Of a stretch of 64,000 nucleotides of DNA, positions 1 to 10,439 are shown one piece after another. The stretch is from the NCBI RefSeq assembly GCF_019320115.1, contig NC_089598.1, forward strand, positions 78,866,570 to 78,930,569. Reading direction: 5' to 3'. The stretch is from Miscanthus floridulus. Taxonomy: Eukaryota > Streptophyta > Magnoliopsida > Poales > Poaceae. Each line of letters begins with the position of its first letter. Position 1 is the stretch's first letter. Below the pieces are notes generated by a model that made no database searches, had not been told where the DNA came from, and saw only the letters and a program-made list of their open reading frames with translations. A program made the position numbers and the translations under genes.

Positions 1-134
1 GTCTCCTGAGCTGGCCGAGGCTCTGCTGGTGAGGGCTCCTGCTGTGACTCCCCCTGAGGCTAAGGATCCACAATGGGAAGACGTTGTCCTGCCATCATGA
101 CAGTCCCAGATGGACTACCATGAAGATGCTCAAT

Positions 135-386
135 CTACTTAAGTCTACCCTGTGCCTCTGGTGATAGATGATCTGCAATGACAACTCCACTGTAGGCACC
201 TCCTCTCTCAGTACGCTCTACGGCCTCTGCAACTACTGCTGCTCTCGCTGTCTCTGCATCAGGGTACTTGCGCTTCTTTGATGCAGTCTTCTTCATCGCC
301 TTGCCTTTAGGTCCTGCAGGCTGGCGAGGCAGGGGCCTTCGATCTTCATCTCCTGGACCACCACCAACATTCTTGGTGCGAGCCAT
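135..386 (-). CDS. Retrotransposon downstream ORF (candidate env-like/accessory), 83 aa
   Basis: A basic 83-residue ORF starts with ATG at 386 and begins MARTKNVGGGPGDED. It is rich in Lys/Arg (KKTASKKRKYPD around residues 32-43) and then has an Ala-rich helix-like stretch. It lies on the same strand as the copia polyprotein, about 1.4 kb past RNase H, where Sireviruses may carry an env-like gene. I see no signal peptide or membrane segment, so 'env-like' describes position only. The sequence before the ATG holds a pyrimidine stretch ending TTTTCAG, a plausible 3' splice site. With the TATA box at 1022-1028 this suggests a separately transcribed, spliced message. The ORF stops at 135; sequence beyond it to base 1 looks like a decayed continuation. 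Function unknown. Confidence 0.4.
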   Translation of the reverse strand: MARTKNVGGGPGDEDRRPLPRQPAGPKGKAMKKTASKKRKYPDAETARAAVVAEAVERTERGGAYSGVVIADHLSPEAQGRLK

Positions 387-430
387 CTGATCTAACTAGA
401 ACCACTACCACTGAAAAGACCAACTGTCCA

Positions 431-952
431 CTAACACTTTTGAGGCTTGGTCTTGATCCATACTCGCAAGCTTGGCTCTGAGTTGACTATCAACTGCCAC
501 TGACACCTCAACAACACCGACTCGCTGTACGATGGAATAGAAGGATATACAAGTAAATACGATATATCTAATAGATACGAAACCCTATGAGAGCAAGCAA
601 TGTAGGTACGAAATTGAAGCGACTGGTTTGCTACCTGATGAACCAACGATTCAAGGAGAAAAGAAAAGTGATCCATGGGAAACCACCGACTCGACTCGAC
701 AAAGATTGGCGACGCAAGCAGTGAATCGACGGCCAAGAGGATGAAGGACACGAGCTTGACGATTGGGGCAAGTGTAATGGCAATGCTGCAGTGTGGAGCT
801 TGGCTCGATGGAGGGCAGCGCTGATGAGGCTTGTGGAGGCTAGGGCACGGCGCGGCACTAGGAGGCATTGGTGGCGTGGGAGCAGGCGGTGGCGTGTGCG
901 CGGGCTGGCGACGGCGTGCGTGCGGGCAGGCGGCTAGGGCAGGGGCGAGCAT
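431..952 (-). other. Possible leader exon / ORF upstream of the accessory ORF
   Basis: An open frame of 173 codons begins with ATG at 952, about 70 bases after the TATA box at 1022-1028. The first part is Pro/Ala/His-rich and compositionally odd, the second part hydrophobic. It ends just before the TTTTCAG acceptor that precedes the 135-386 ORF. I recognise no domain. It may be untranslated leader plus intron of the accessory transcript and not a protein gene. Confidence 0.2.
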
Positions 953-1021
953 GACGACGTTCAGCTTGGGGCATAGGCGTACGGTGATGATGCGGATAGG
1001 TTAGGTCAAGAGCATGCGACA

Positions 1022-1028
1022 TTATATA
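1022..1028 (-). promoter_or_regulatory. TATA-like box of a putative internal promoter
   Basis: The minus strand reads CTATATAATG here. It lies directly downstream of the repeat array at 1090-1372 and upstream of the accessory ORFs, the same order as array plus TATA in the 5' LTR. Function is inferred from arrangement. Confidence 0.4.
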
Positions 1029-1089
1029 GTGGCCCCTAGCGAATCAGAAAAAAGAATCGAAGAAAGAGTTCTGAAACCGCACGAGATCT

Positions 1090-1372
1090 ACTGACCGGAC
1101 GCTTCGATAGTAGCAACCGGACGCTACCACCCAGCGTCCGATTGATTCCAGAGAGGTCCAATTCCTCTGGAATCACGATCGGACACGTCCGGTGGACACC
1201 GACCGGACGCAGCTAGAGTCTGGTCAACTTAGCCTTCGTCTTCTTCACACGATCGAACGCTGAGACATCTTCTGACCGGACGCTGATAGACAGAGTCCGG
1301 TCACTCCTTCGTAGCGAGTTCACCACTTGTGAACAGACCGGACACTGGACTGCAGAGTCCGGTGCAGCGTTC
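1090..1372. repeat. Internal array of GACCGGACGC / GCGTCCGGTC motifs
   Basis: At least seven imperfect copies of ACCGGACGC, CCGGACAC or their reverse complements occur within about 280 bases, several in opposite orientations so that they could pair. The same motif type fills 8235-8603 inside the LTR. This array is between pol and the downstream ORF, not in an LTR: the sequence on both sides does not match the LTR. Confidence 0.7.
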
Positions 1373-1763
1373 GGTGACTCTTTTCCAGCAAATCTTCAAT
1401 GTTCCTCCGCGCTGCCTGTTCCTAATCAAGTCATAACTCAAATAAGATCCAAATAAACACCAATTGGGACTGATGTGAGTGACCTCTTTAAAACCCTCAT
1501 ATTTTTCAAAATATTTTGCCTTAGGCTATAATTCTTTTTAAGAAAATAGGCAATAAGAGGGCAAATGGAACAAAACGACAAAACAACATTCATGCATATG
1601 CAATACTTGTAAGTAAATCTAGTTGCTTGTCAAGTTTGATCCAAGGTTAAGCTTCTTCACACGCTTTTCGGCGGTTATCTTAACCATGTTAGACAAGCCC
1701 TATATGCATTATAAAGCATTAAACATGTTGTATATTATAATGAATGCAAGGAACAATACAAGC
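1373..1763. other. Non-coding copia internal sequence between RNase H and the internal array
   Basis: About 390 bases of AT-rich sequence with no credible ORF. It shows no match by eye to the LTR at 7465-9025, so it is not a 3' LTR. Confidence 0.5.
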
Positions 1764-3365
1764 TCATCTTTTAGTGAAGTTACTAAAATCAAGTACATTG
1801 AGCTCATTCCGCAATCTACAAAATATAGCCTCATCTAGCGGTTTAGTGAAGATATCCGCTAATTGATCTTCGGTTCTTACACCTTCTAGTGATATATCAT
1901 TTTTAGCAACATGATCTCTTAGAAAGTGATGGCGGATATCTATGTGCTTGGTGCGAGGGTGTTGAACTGGATTATTTGCAAGTTTTACTGCACTTTCATT
2001 GTCGCACAAAAGAGATACATTTTCTAGAACTACACCATAGTCTAGCAAAGTTTGTTTCATATATAAAATTTATGCACAACAAGCACCCGCGGCAATGTAT
2101 TCCGCTTCGGCGGTGGACAAAGCAATACTATTTTGCTTCTTGGAGGACCAAGATACAAGTGATCTACCAAGCAAATGGCACCCTTAGAATGTGCTTTTTC
2201 TATCAACTTTGCAACCAGCATAATCCGAATCAAAATAGCTAACTAATTCAAATATAGCTCCTTTGGGATACCAAAGGCCAATGCTTGGTGTGTGCTTAAG
2301 ATACCTAAGAATTCTTTTTACGGCAATTAAATATGTTTCCTTAGGATTAGCTTGAAATCTAGCACACATACACATATTAAACATGATGTCGGGCCTAGAT
2401 GCGGTTAAATATAACAAGCTACCAATCATGGAACGGTAGAGAGTTTGATCAACCGGGTTACCTCCCTCATCTAGGTTGAGATGTCCATTAGTAGGCATTG
2501 GTGTCTTGATTGGCTTATATTCATCCATCTTGAATCTCTTGAGAAGATCTTTTGTGTATTTCTCTTGAGAGATGAAGATGCATTCTTTCATTTGCTTGAC
2601 TTGAAAACCAAGAAAGAATGTAAGCTCACCAATCATTGACACCTCGAACTTCCTTAACATCAATTCACCAAATTCTTTACATGAGTCTTCATTTGATGAT
2701 CCAAAGATAATATCATCAACATATACTTGATAAATGAAGATATACCCATCAAGCTTCTTGGTGAATAGTGTGGTATCGACCTTCCCAATGGTGAAGCCCT
2801 TCTCAATGAGGAAGTCCCGGAGGCGCTCATACCAAGCTCTTGGGGCTTGCTTAAGCCCATATAGTGCCTTGGACAACCTATAAACATGATTATGATATCT
2901 AGGGTCTTCAAACCTAGGAGGTTGATCAACATAGACTAGTTCATTAATAAAGCTATTTAAAAATACACTTTTCACATTCATTTGATATAGTTTCATTTTA
3001 TGATGTGATGCATATGCAAGTAGGATATGGATGGCTTCTAATCTTACAACCGGTGCAAAGGTCTCTCCAAAATCCAAACCTTCAACTTGGGAGAACCCCT
3101 TTGCAACTAGTCTTGCCTAGTTCCTCACAACAACACCTTGATCATCTTGCTTGTTGCGGAACACCCACTTTGTTCCAATGACTCTTGCACCTTTTGGTCG
3201 CTCTTCAAGAGTCCAAACTTTATTGCGAGTGAAGTTGTTCAACTCTTCATGCATGGCATTGATCCAATCTAGATCTTTAAGAGCTTCTTCTACCTTGGTA
3301 GGCTCATAGCAAGAGACAAAAGAGTGATGAGCAATAAATGAAGCAAGTTTTTGAGATCGAGTCAT
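1764..3365 (-). pseudogene. Copia reverse transcriptase and RNase H, broken
   Basis: Three main open pieces (3365-3117, 3077-2184, 2060-1764) carry the copia RT and RNase H. The first holds the RT start (KVWTLEERPKGARVIGTKWVFRNK). The second has the catalytic YVDDIIFGS motif intact, the LYGLKQAPRAWYERL region and SRPDIMFNMCMCARF. The last has the RNase H tail with ESAVKLANNPVQHPRTKHID. Between the last two pieces the conserved frame continues (WSSKKQNSIALSTAEAEY) but a stop follows residues RKSTF at 2184. The enzyme would copy element RNA into DNA in virus-like particles; this copy cannot make it in one piece. Confidence 0.85.
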
Positions 3366-3398
3366 TACACCCTTTGATGGACTCCCTATGATGAGATC

Positions 3399-4721
3399 TT
3401 ATGGATGATCTTGTAGGAGAGGTGTATTTCTTCTATTGACCACTTGAGGAGATGATTGTGGAGCATCAACATCTTGTGCTTGTACCACCATTTGTTCATG
3501 GAAGATATGAGTATCTTTATTTTCTACTCTCTCATCTTTTTTATCATCTTGTGGCACACTTGATAAAGAAGGTTGATCAATGACTTGTACATCATCTTCA
3601 TCATCTTTTGGCTTGATGTCTCCCACCAGAATATTCTTCATAGCCTCCCTCAATGGTTCATCACCTACATCATCAAGATTCTCATGTGCTCCTTGAGAGC
3701 CATTAGATTCATCAAATTCTACATCATATGTTTCTTCAACCAAGCCGGTGGCATGATTAAATACTCTATATGCTTTGGACTTTGATGAGTAACCAACAAG
3801 AAAACTAATATCACAACGTCTTTGAAACTTCCCTAGGTTTTGTCGCTTCTTGTAGATGTAGCATTTGCAACCAAACACCCTAAAGAAGAAGACATCCGGC
3901 TTCTTCCCGTTGAGCAACTCATAAGGTGTCTTGCCAAGGAACTTTTGAAGGAATAGGCGGTTTGATGCATAGCATGCGATGTTGATTGCTTCCACCCATA
4001 GAGCTTCGAGGGTGTTGTACTCATTTAACATTGTCCTTGCAAGAGTGATCAAAATCTGATTCTTCCTCTCAACTACACCATTTTGTTGAGGAGTATAAGT
4101 TGCGGAGACTTCATGCTTGATCCCAATTTTATCACAATAAGCTTCAATGTTTGTGTTGTCAAATTCTTTTCCATTGTCACTTCTTATCTTCTTGAGCTTC
4201 ACTTCAAATTCATTTTGTGCTCTCTTGGCAAACTTCTTGAAGCAAGATGTAACTTTGGATTTGTCATGAAGAAAGAATACCCATGTATACCTTGAATAGT
4301 CATCAACAACCACAAGATAATAAAGATTTCCTCCCAAACTCTTATATGTTGTTGGTCCAAATAAATCCGTGTGAAGAAGTTCTAGCACTCTTATGGTTGA
4401 CATGAAAGCTTTGGTTGGATGAGTATTTGCATCTTGCTTGCCGGCTTAACATGCACTACAAAGCTTGTCCTTTTCAAACTTCACATCCTTCAACCCTCTC
4501 ACCAAGTCATTCTTCATAAGCTTCTTGAGTGAGCTCATCCCAACATGAGCAAGTCTTCTATGCCATAGCCACCCAAGTGTTGTTTTGGTGAATAGGCAAG
4601 TTTTCAAATTTGCATCTTCAGAGGTGAAGTCCACTAGATATAAGTTGTTGTATCTAAATCCATTGAATATCACTTGATTATCATCTACCTTTGATACAAC
4701 AACCTCCTTCTTGGTGAACAA
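3399..4721 (-). pseudogene. Copia integrase (GAG-pre-integrase plus core), broken
   Basis: The upstream piece (4721-4446) has the pre-integrase zinc-binding region with HRRLAHVGMSSLKKLM and a Cys pair at its end. The downstream piece (4403-3399, 334 aa) is the core: LLHTDLFGPT gives the first Asp, IRSDNGKEF the second, and TPQQNGVVERKNQ the catalytic Glu, so the DDE triad is present. A stop at about 4446 separates the two. The C-terminal part after GKTPYELLNGKKPDV is an acidic linker that leads towards RT. Confidence 0.85.
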
Positions 4722-4724
4722 GCA

Positions 4725-4991
4725 TTAGAAGCTAAGATCACATAATTGTCCAACGGATAGCAAGTTAAAACTCAATGAAGCAACATAAAGCACATTGGAG
4801 ATGGAATGATCATTTGATATTACCACTTTGCCCAATCCTTTAACCTTGCCCTTTGAGTTATCTCCAAATGTTATTTTCTCTTGTCCATCTACCTCTTCAT
4901 CTAGTGAGGTGAACATATGAGGATCACCGGTCATATATTGAGTGCAACCACTATCAATAACCCAATGACTTCCACCGGTCTTGTAGTTCAC
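4725..4991 (-). pseudogene. Copia aspartic protease, separated from its neighbours
   Basis: An 88-codon piece carries the protease active site WVIDSGCTQYMTGDPHMF with catalytic Asp, and the later ILYVASLSFNLLSVGQLCD-like stretch typical of copia proteases. Stops on both sides detach it from gag and integrase. In an intact element it would cleave the polyprotein. Confidence 0.8.
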
Positions 4992-5006
4992 CTACATACA
5001 AGAGAT

Positions 5007-5441
5007 TCAAGCTTTAGGAACCCAAACTTGCTGAGGGCCCTTCACCTTCTCAACAAGTGACTTAGCGACCCAAATCTTCTTAGGCCTATTCTTGTTAGGG
5101 GGTCCTAAGAACATGACTTTCATCTTTCCACTAGAATCCTTTCTAAGCATGTAGTGAGCATTGAAGGCAAAGGGTCTAGCATGCTTGGGCAAGGGTTGTG
5201 GCAGTGGAGTTTGGTACTCATGAGCAAAGTGGCCTTCTTGTCCACACTCAAAATATCTCTTTGGCTTTGGCTTTGGCTTTGATTGTTGTTGTTGAACTTG
5301 AGCCTTCTTCTTCTCTACACTTGCCACATATCCAATGCCACTTCTATCCATCTTTATGATGGTGTTCATGAGTAGCTCACTTTGAAGGTACTTGCCTCTA
5401 GCAAACTTGCTCAACCCAATCTTGAGATGCTCTTTCTCCAA
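5007..5441 (-). pseudogene. Sirevirus gag C-terminus with second zinc knuckle, damaged
   Basis: A 144-codon frame continues from the long gag ORF after a frameshift near 5450-5465. It holds a second nucleocapsid knuckle, YFECGQEGHFAHEY, in which the first and last Cys of CX2CX4HX4C are replaced by Tyr. It then runs into a basic region. The damaged knuckle and frameshift indicate a dead copy. Confidence 0.7.
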
Positions 5442-5464
5442 CTTGAGCTTCTTATTTTCTTCCT

Positions 5465-7412
5465 TTAGAGCATCATCTTTCTTCTCTTCCTTGAGCTTTT
5501 TGTTTTTTCTTTGAGCTTCTCATTCTCAAGGATCAACTCTTCATGATGATCAAGAGTTTCTAGCACAATGGTGTTGTGGCTTTTGATCTCTTCAAGATCT
5601 TTCTTGAGCTTCTCATTATCACTCTTGAGCTTGACATACTCATCATAGTCATTGCACTCAACCACTTGCTTGCCTTTGCCACTAGATCCTTGCTCAATGC
5701 TCTCATCAATTAAATCATCACATGATGTAGCTATATCAATCTTAACAACATGGTTAGTAGCATCATGTGGCTCATTTGGTAAAAATTCTTGAGCAATAAC
5801 AAGAGTATCATGATTGATCTTAAGAGTAGTGTATTCATCTTTTAGCTTGTTGTGGCTAGTGATGAGCTCATTGTGCACCCACTCAAGTTTATCATGTTTA
5901 TCTTTAAGCTCTTTCTTAGAAGATTTGAGCTCTTTGAGTTTGGATGATATATCATCATTTGTTTCTTTAAGCTCAACATTAGCCTTTTCCAATGTATCGC
6001 ATTTTGCTAAGAGAGAATCATTTTTAGCATCAAGCTTTTCATTTTTAGCTCTACTCTTTCTAATGATCTTAGTGTATTTTCTTAGTATTTTGATAAGATC
6101 ATCATATGAAGGTGAATCATCATCATCGCTATCGCTATCGCTATCATCATCATTAGCTTGCTCATCATCACTACTATCATCATTATTAGTTACCTTGCGT
6201 TCACCCTTGGCCATAAGGCATAGGTGTGTAGAGGATGATGGCGATGGTGGCGGTGAAGATGAAAGATTAATAGCAATGGCGGCCACCTTCTCATCTTCAC
6301 TATCATCATTGGATGATCCACTAGATGAATCAATGTCCGTGAGCCAATCATCGACGATGTAGGCCTTTCCACTCTTCTTCTTCTTGTGGAAGTCCCTCTT
6401 TTTGCCATCTCTCTTCTTGTATGGCTTGTTCTTCTTCTTCTCATCTTCATCTTCATTACTTGAGTCATCTTTCTTGCCCTTGTTCTTATTCTTGAACTTG
6501 TCTTTCTTGGGCTTGGTGCATTGATGTGCTAGATGACCAAGTTCACCATAATTGAAGCAATCCATTTCGAAGATTGGCTTTCTTATAGAGCTTGTGAAGA
6601 ACTTCTTCTTGCCGTCAAACTTGATGCCACTCTTGTTTAGCTTCTTTAGCATTTTGGTGGCTTTCCTCACCATGAGAGTAAGATTTTCATCTTCATCTTT
6701 TTCATCACTTGAGCTCTTATACTCAAGTCTTGATTTGCCCTTATCTTGGCTAGCTTTGAATGCTAAGTCCTTCTCTTTCTTCTTGGTAGAGGATGAGCCA
6801 TCTTGTGGCGTGATGTGCATGTACATCTCATGAACATTGATCTTTCCCAAGATTTGTGTTGGTGTAGCGGCGGAAATATTACCTTGATGTAGCATGGTCA
6901 CAATATGCCCATATTTGTTAATGGGGAGGACACTCAAGATCTTTCTCACAACGTCGGATGGTGACATTTGAGTAAGTCTAAGCCCATTGACTTCCTCTAC
7001 AAGAACATTTAAATGTGAATACATCTCATTAGCACATTCTTTGGGAAGCATCTCAAATGAATTTAGCTTTTTAATTACAAGATGATAGCGTTCCTCACGC
7101 TCACTCTTGGTTCCCTCATGGAGCGCACAAACATCCAACCATAGTGCATGGGCGTCTTTGTGGTTCCTTACGCGGTTAAACACATCTTTGCAAAGGCCTC
7201 TAAAGATGGTGTTTCGAGCCTTTGCATTCCACTTTTCATAATTAACCTCATCGCCTTGTAAGTGTGTAGCATCCCGAGGTTTTGGGAAGCCTTGTGAGGT
7301 GGCTCTAAGAATACCAACGTCTAGAACTTCTAAGTACACCTCTATGCTGATTTTCTAATATGGAAAGTCATCTCCCTCAAAGATAGGAGGAGGTCCATCC
7401 CCGTGAGACATC
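5465..7412 (-). pseudogene. Sirevirus-type gag, interrupted near its start
   Basis: The likely gag start is the ATG at 7412 (MSHGDGPPP...). The frame meets a TAG at 7360-7362 and is then open from 7339 to 5465 (624 codons). The N-terminal half has the copia gag fold region (UBN2-like, ALWLDVCALHEGTKSEREERY; SVLPINKYGH). A CX2CX4HX4C knuckle at residues 261-274 of the open part reads CFNYGELGHLAHQC, so its second Cys is Tyr. Next comes a Lys-rich stretch and very acidic Ser/Asp runs. The C-terminal third is a long predicted coiled coil (many Leu/Glu/Lys heptads). Length and coiled coil fit Sireviruses. Confidence 0.8.
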
Positions 7413-7449
7413 TTGCTCTAAGCGATTAAGCTTAAAAACATGAGCATGA

Positions 7450-7462
7450 GACTCTGATACCA
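7450..7462 (-). promoter_or_regulatory. Primer binding site for initiator tRNA-Met
   Basis: The minus strand reads TGGTATCAGAGTC, two bases past the LTR end (7465). This matches the 3' end of plant initiator Met tRNA, the usual copia primer, with one late mismatch. Confidence 0.85.
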
Positions 7463-8187
7463 ATTGAAAGGATCAAGATGCCCAAGAGAGGGGGTGAATT
7501 GGGCTAATTCTAATTTTTCTTGTAATAATTAAATCCTACGGTTAGCCCAATTAACCCCTTGTGCCTAGAAAAGTGTTTCTACCAATCTAACGCACAAAGG
7601 ACTTGCAACCTATGTTCCAAACTTACTCTAGCATAGCAATTCTATGAATGTAAAAACAAGTATTGAATTGCTCAAAGTAAATGCTCAAAGTAATTGCTCA
7701 AAGTAAATGGAGAGAGAGGAACGAGGCGATGTTTTGCCGAGGTATCGGAGAATCACCACTCCCTACTAGTCCTCGTTGGAGCACCCATGCAAGGGTGTAG
7801 CTCCCCCTTGATCCGCGCAAGGATCAAGTGCTCTTTACGGGTTGATTCTTTGACACTCCATCGCGGTAAATCACCCACAACCGCTCACAACTTGAGTTGG
7901 GTCATCCACAAGCTCCGCCGGGTGATCACCAAGCTTCCAATCATCACCAAGCCATCTAGGTGATGGCGATCACCAAGAGTAATAAGCACGAACTCTCACT
8001 TGACCACGCGAAGCCTAATGAGAACGGTGGATGCATATTTTACTACTCTTGATTCACTAATGAGGCTACTCTCTTGGATTCCCAAATCTCAATCACCTCA
8101 CTAGGACCTTGCCCTTCTTGGCACTCACAAACGTGTTTCTCAGCTGTTGGAATGAGCAAAAGTAACTCCACACACGAGTGGAGCTTC

Positions 8188-8195
8188 TATTTATA
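8188..8195 (-). promoter_or_regulatory. LTR TATA box
   Basis: The minus strand reads TATAAATA about 40 bases downstream of the nearest GACCGGACGC repeat. Position within the LTR fits the U3 promoter. Confidence 0.6.
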
Positions 8196-8234
8196 AGGCA
8201 GCCTGAAAAACAAACCGTTATGTGCCTCTGCGGG

Positions 8235-8603
8235 GTGACCGGACGCTCCGGTCATGTTGACCGAACGCTCTGGTCAGTTCAACCTGCACACCAGTGTTTA
8301 AGTGTTGACTGGACGCTGGCAGGGTCTGATCACCACTGACTGGACGCGTCCGGTCACATTAAACCCTCACTGGATGCTTACTGTACTCGACCGGACGTTG
8401 GATCCTCAGGGTCCGGTCGCAGATTCACTCTTCTAGAACCTTACTGGAGTCGACCGGACGTTGTCTCTCAGCGTCCGGTCACTTGACCACTCAACGTCCG
8501 GTCACGCCAGACGCAATCTCCTTGATCAAATGAACTGACCGGACCCTGCGGCCAGCGTCCAGTCGCACCGGAGCCAGCGTCCGGTCAGTATTTGACCCTC
8601 CAT
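8235..8603. repeat. LTR array of GACCGGACGC / GCGTCCGGTC motifs
   Basis: More than ten imperfect copies of the motif in both orientations, some forming short perfect palindromes (for example GACCGGACGCTCCGGTC at about 8237). CG-rich palindromic repeats in this part of Sirevirus LTRs are established knowledge; a regulatory role is plausible but not shown here. Confidence 0.75.
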
Positions 8604-9025
8604 TCACTTTCAATTCTCGATCATATGTGAATGAAGTTTGCTCCATTGGATCTTAGGCATATGTAGGAGCTACCTAGTGCTAGTTTTAACAAGTGTGCAC
8701 CACACCTAACTCACTAGACTCATCTAGGTCAAGCTACCCGTCCATACCCCCCTTAATAGTATGGCCAAAGGAAAAACAAAGTCCTAAACTACTCTAAGTG
8801 TCAGTCCAACTCCAATCGACACTTAGAACTAGTCATCCTTAACTTTGTCGTCCATCCTTTGAAAACCGAAACGATTTCCATCGTAGGGGCATGACCACCT
8901 CGATTGCCCAATTGATCCCCATTACCATGACCTAACTTAATTGCCTCTGCAAAACACACGTTAGTCATAGTAATCTTATATTGTCATTAATCATCAAAAC
9001 CCAACAAGGGGCCTAGATGCTTTCA

Positions 9026-9184
9026 CGCTGGACAACAGCAGTACCAACGACGTGCACGAGGCACAGGAGCGGCGGCGTGGCTCTCTGATCGGTGGGGTAA
9101 TCAGTGATTAGCATATATAGGAATTGCTAATTGGGCCACATGGGCTGGATAGGCCCACACTATAACTTGGGCATATTTTCAACA
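9026..9184 (-). repeat. LTR start fragment of a second copia element, host of the Sirevirus insertion
   Basis: On the minus strand the sequence from 9184 begins TGTTGAAAATATGCCCAAG, close to the well-known TGTTGGAAATATGCCC start of Angela/Tork-type copia LTRs. It contains a TATA-like CTATATATGC. It stops exactly at the Sirevirus LTR boundary, so the remainder would lie beyond the window's left edge. Confidence 0.45.
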
Positions 9185-10400
9185 GATAGAACAATAAAGA
9201 CATTACTTGGTACCTCTATTCTACTAGAGATGCTCTTTGCCTCCTCCAGATAAGATGAGCTCAATAGCTTCACATGAATCTTCTCTAGAGCAACAACACA
9301 ATCTTCTTTCTTGTGCTTCAATTGAGCCCCCAAGCTAATTAATTTTATCTCTCCCATGCCAAAAATTAGAAACCCTTTTTAATGTGACTTTTTGAACATG
9401 TGCCATTTTATATGTCGTGAATCATTATATATTTGCAAATTGAGTGTAATTTAGTTGGTTTGATATTTTGTGGTGGAATATCGAGAACGAGGTGCATATG
9501 GTGATTTCGTCGATCTCGGAAAATGTAGCACACTTAAACCTTGGTGAAGAACCATTTTAGCCATTAACATTAGAAGTTAACCTAGTAATGTGTCTACTAA
9601 TGAACTGAACATTTCTTATAACTCGGTTTTATTTAAATTTGAACTTCGAATTTGGAAGTGTCAAATTGATTTTTGGAAAACAAAATTGCAAAACTATGAA
9701 ATTGTATTGATTCCTTACAAAAAAGATGTTAGAAGATTTGCAGCACAAATTAAGGACCAAGCAAAATGACTTGAGTCCCTCAAAAGTACTCCATCATTCC
9801 ACAAAAGAATACAATTCTCGTTTTTCGAGGAGTCAATGATTTGAAGTTTCACCAAAACTATATAAAATTTACTAACAATTATAATACAATAAGTATCATT
9901 AATTGATTATGAAATATATTTTCATAATAAACTTAGTTGAAGACATAAAGGTTGATATTCGCTATAAACTTGGTTAAAGTTAAACTAGTTTGACTTGCAC
10001 GTATCTCATAATTGTATTCTTTCGTGGACTGATGAAGTATTAGTGAACAATGATACACAGTGTCAGACAGTGTTGCGGTGTCTTTTTTAACAAATTTGAT
10101 GCTATAAGGTATATCTTTGGTTCAGACCGACACGAAGTCGTCCGATGTTTTTAAAGAAATGACTTTACTCAAGAGAGATTTCTTGGTGTTGGGCTGTGGA
10201 AACGCCGTGCCGCCGTATGAGGAATGGTTCCGCAACGGACGTGTCGATCATGTGATGCAAACCAAACGTCTCGCCCAAGGTTGGATTTTGGATCGGGTGA
10301 TTCCGCACAACTTCGTGACCCAAATCAAATGTGCCGTAGAACTTTGGCAAGGTGAGGCAACATCATGACAAACCCGGGTAAAATAAATTCAAATATAGAT
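9185..10400. other. Intergenic, no recognised feature
   Basis: AT-rich sequence between the nested retrotransposons and the flippase 3' end. Short open frames at 9160-9357 (minus) and 10117-10368 (plus) resemble nothing I know. Confidence 0.5.
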
Positions 10401-10439
10401 AGAAAAGAAAAGCTACTATTACCAACACCACCGTAAACA

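Larger units (their letters stand above)
1..9025 (-). mobile_element. Sirevirus-like Ty1/copia retrotransposon, 3' end cut by window
   Basis: The minus strand reads 5' LTR (9025-7465), primer binding site, gag, protease, integrase, reverse transcriptase and RNase H in the copia order, ending near 1764. A further 1.7 kb of internal sequence with an extra ORF follows to the window edge. A long LTR of about 1.56 kb, a long coiled-coil gag with two zinc knuckles, and an ORF after pol are features of the Sirevirus lineage. Gag-pol is broken by several stops and frameshifts, so the copy is not autonomous. The 3' LTR is not in the window. The last LTR bases on the plus strand are followed by CGCTG, the expected target-site copy, but its partner lies outside. 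Calling it Sirevirus rests on architecture and motifs, not on a tree. Confidence 0.85.
7465..9025 (-). repeat. 5' LTR of the Sirevirus-like element (1561 bp)
   Basis: On the minus strand it begins TGAAAGCATCTAGGCCC at 9025 and ends GATCCTTTCA at 7465, so the termini are the inverted pair TGAAAG/CTTTCA. The primer site follows at once. It contains a palindromic repeat array (8235-8603) upstream of a TATA box (8188-8195), giving a U3 of roughly 830 bases. No second LTR is in the window for comparison, so the outer end is supported by terminal inversion and by familiarity of the LTR start. Confidence 0.75.

Noticed and set aside
1090..1372. Possible 3' LTR of the Sirevirus because of the shared GACCGGACGC motif
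   Set aside because: Only the motif array is shared; flanking sequence does not match the 5' LTR and no TG...CA borders fit.
5814..6362. 182-codon Ser/Leu-rich frame on the plus strand
   Set aside because: Reverse of the acidic Ser/Asp and Lys-rich part of the copia gag.
9160..9357. 65-codon minus-strand ORF MGEIKLISLG...
   Set aside because: It runs across the probable start of a copia LTR and matches no family I know.
10117..10368. 83-codon plus-strand ORF
   Set aside because: No recognisable motif and a reverse-strand ORF of equal quality overlaps it.
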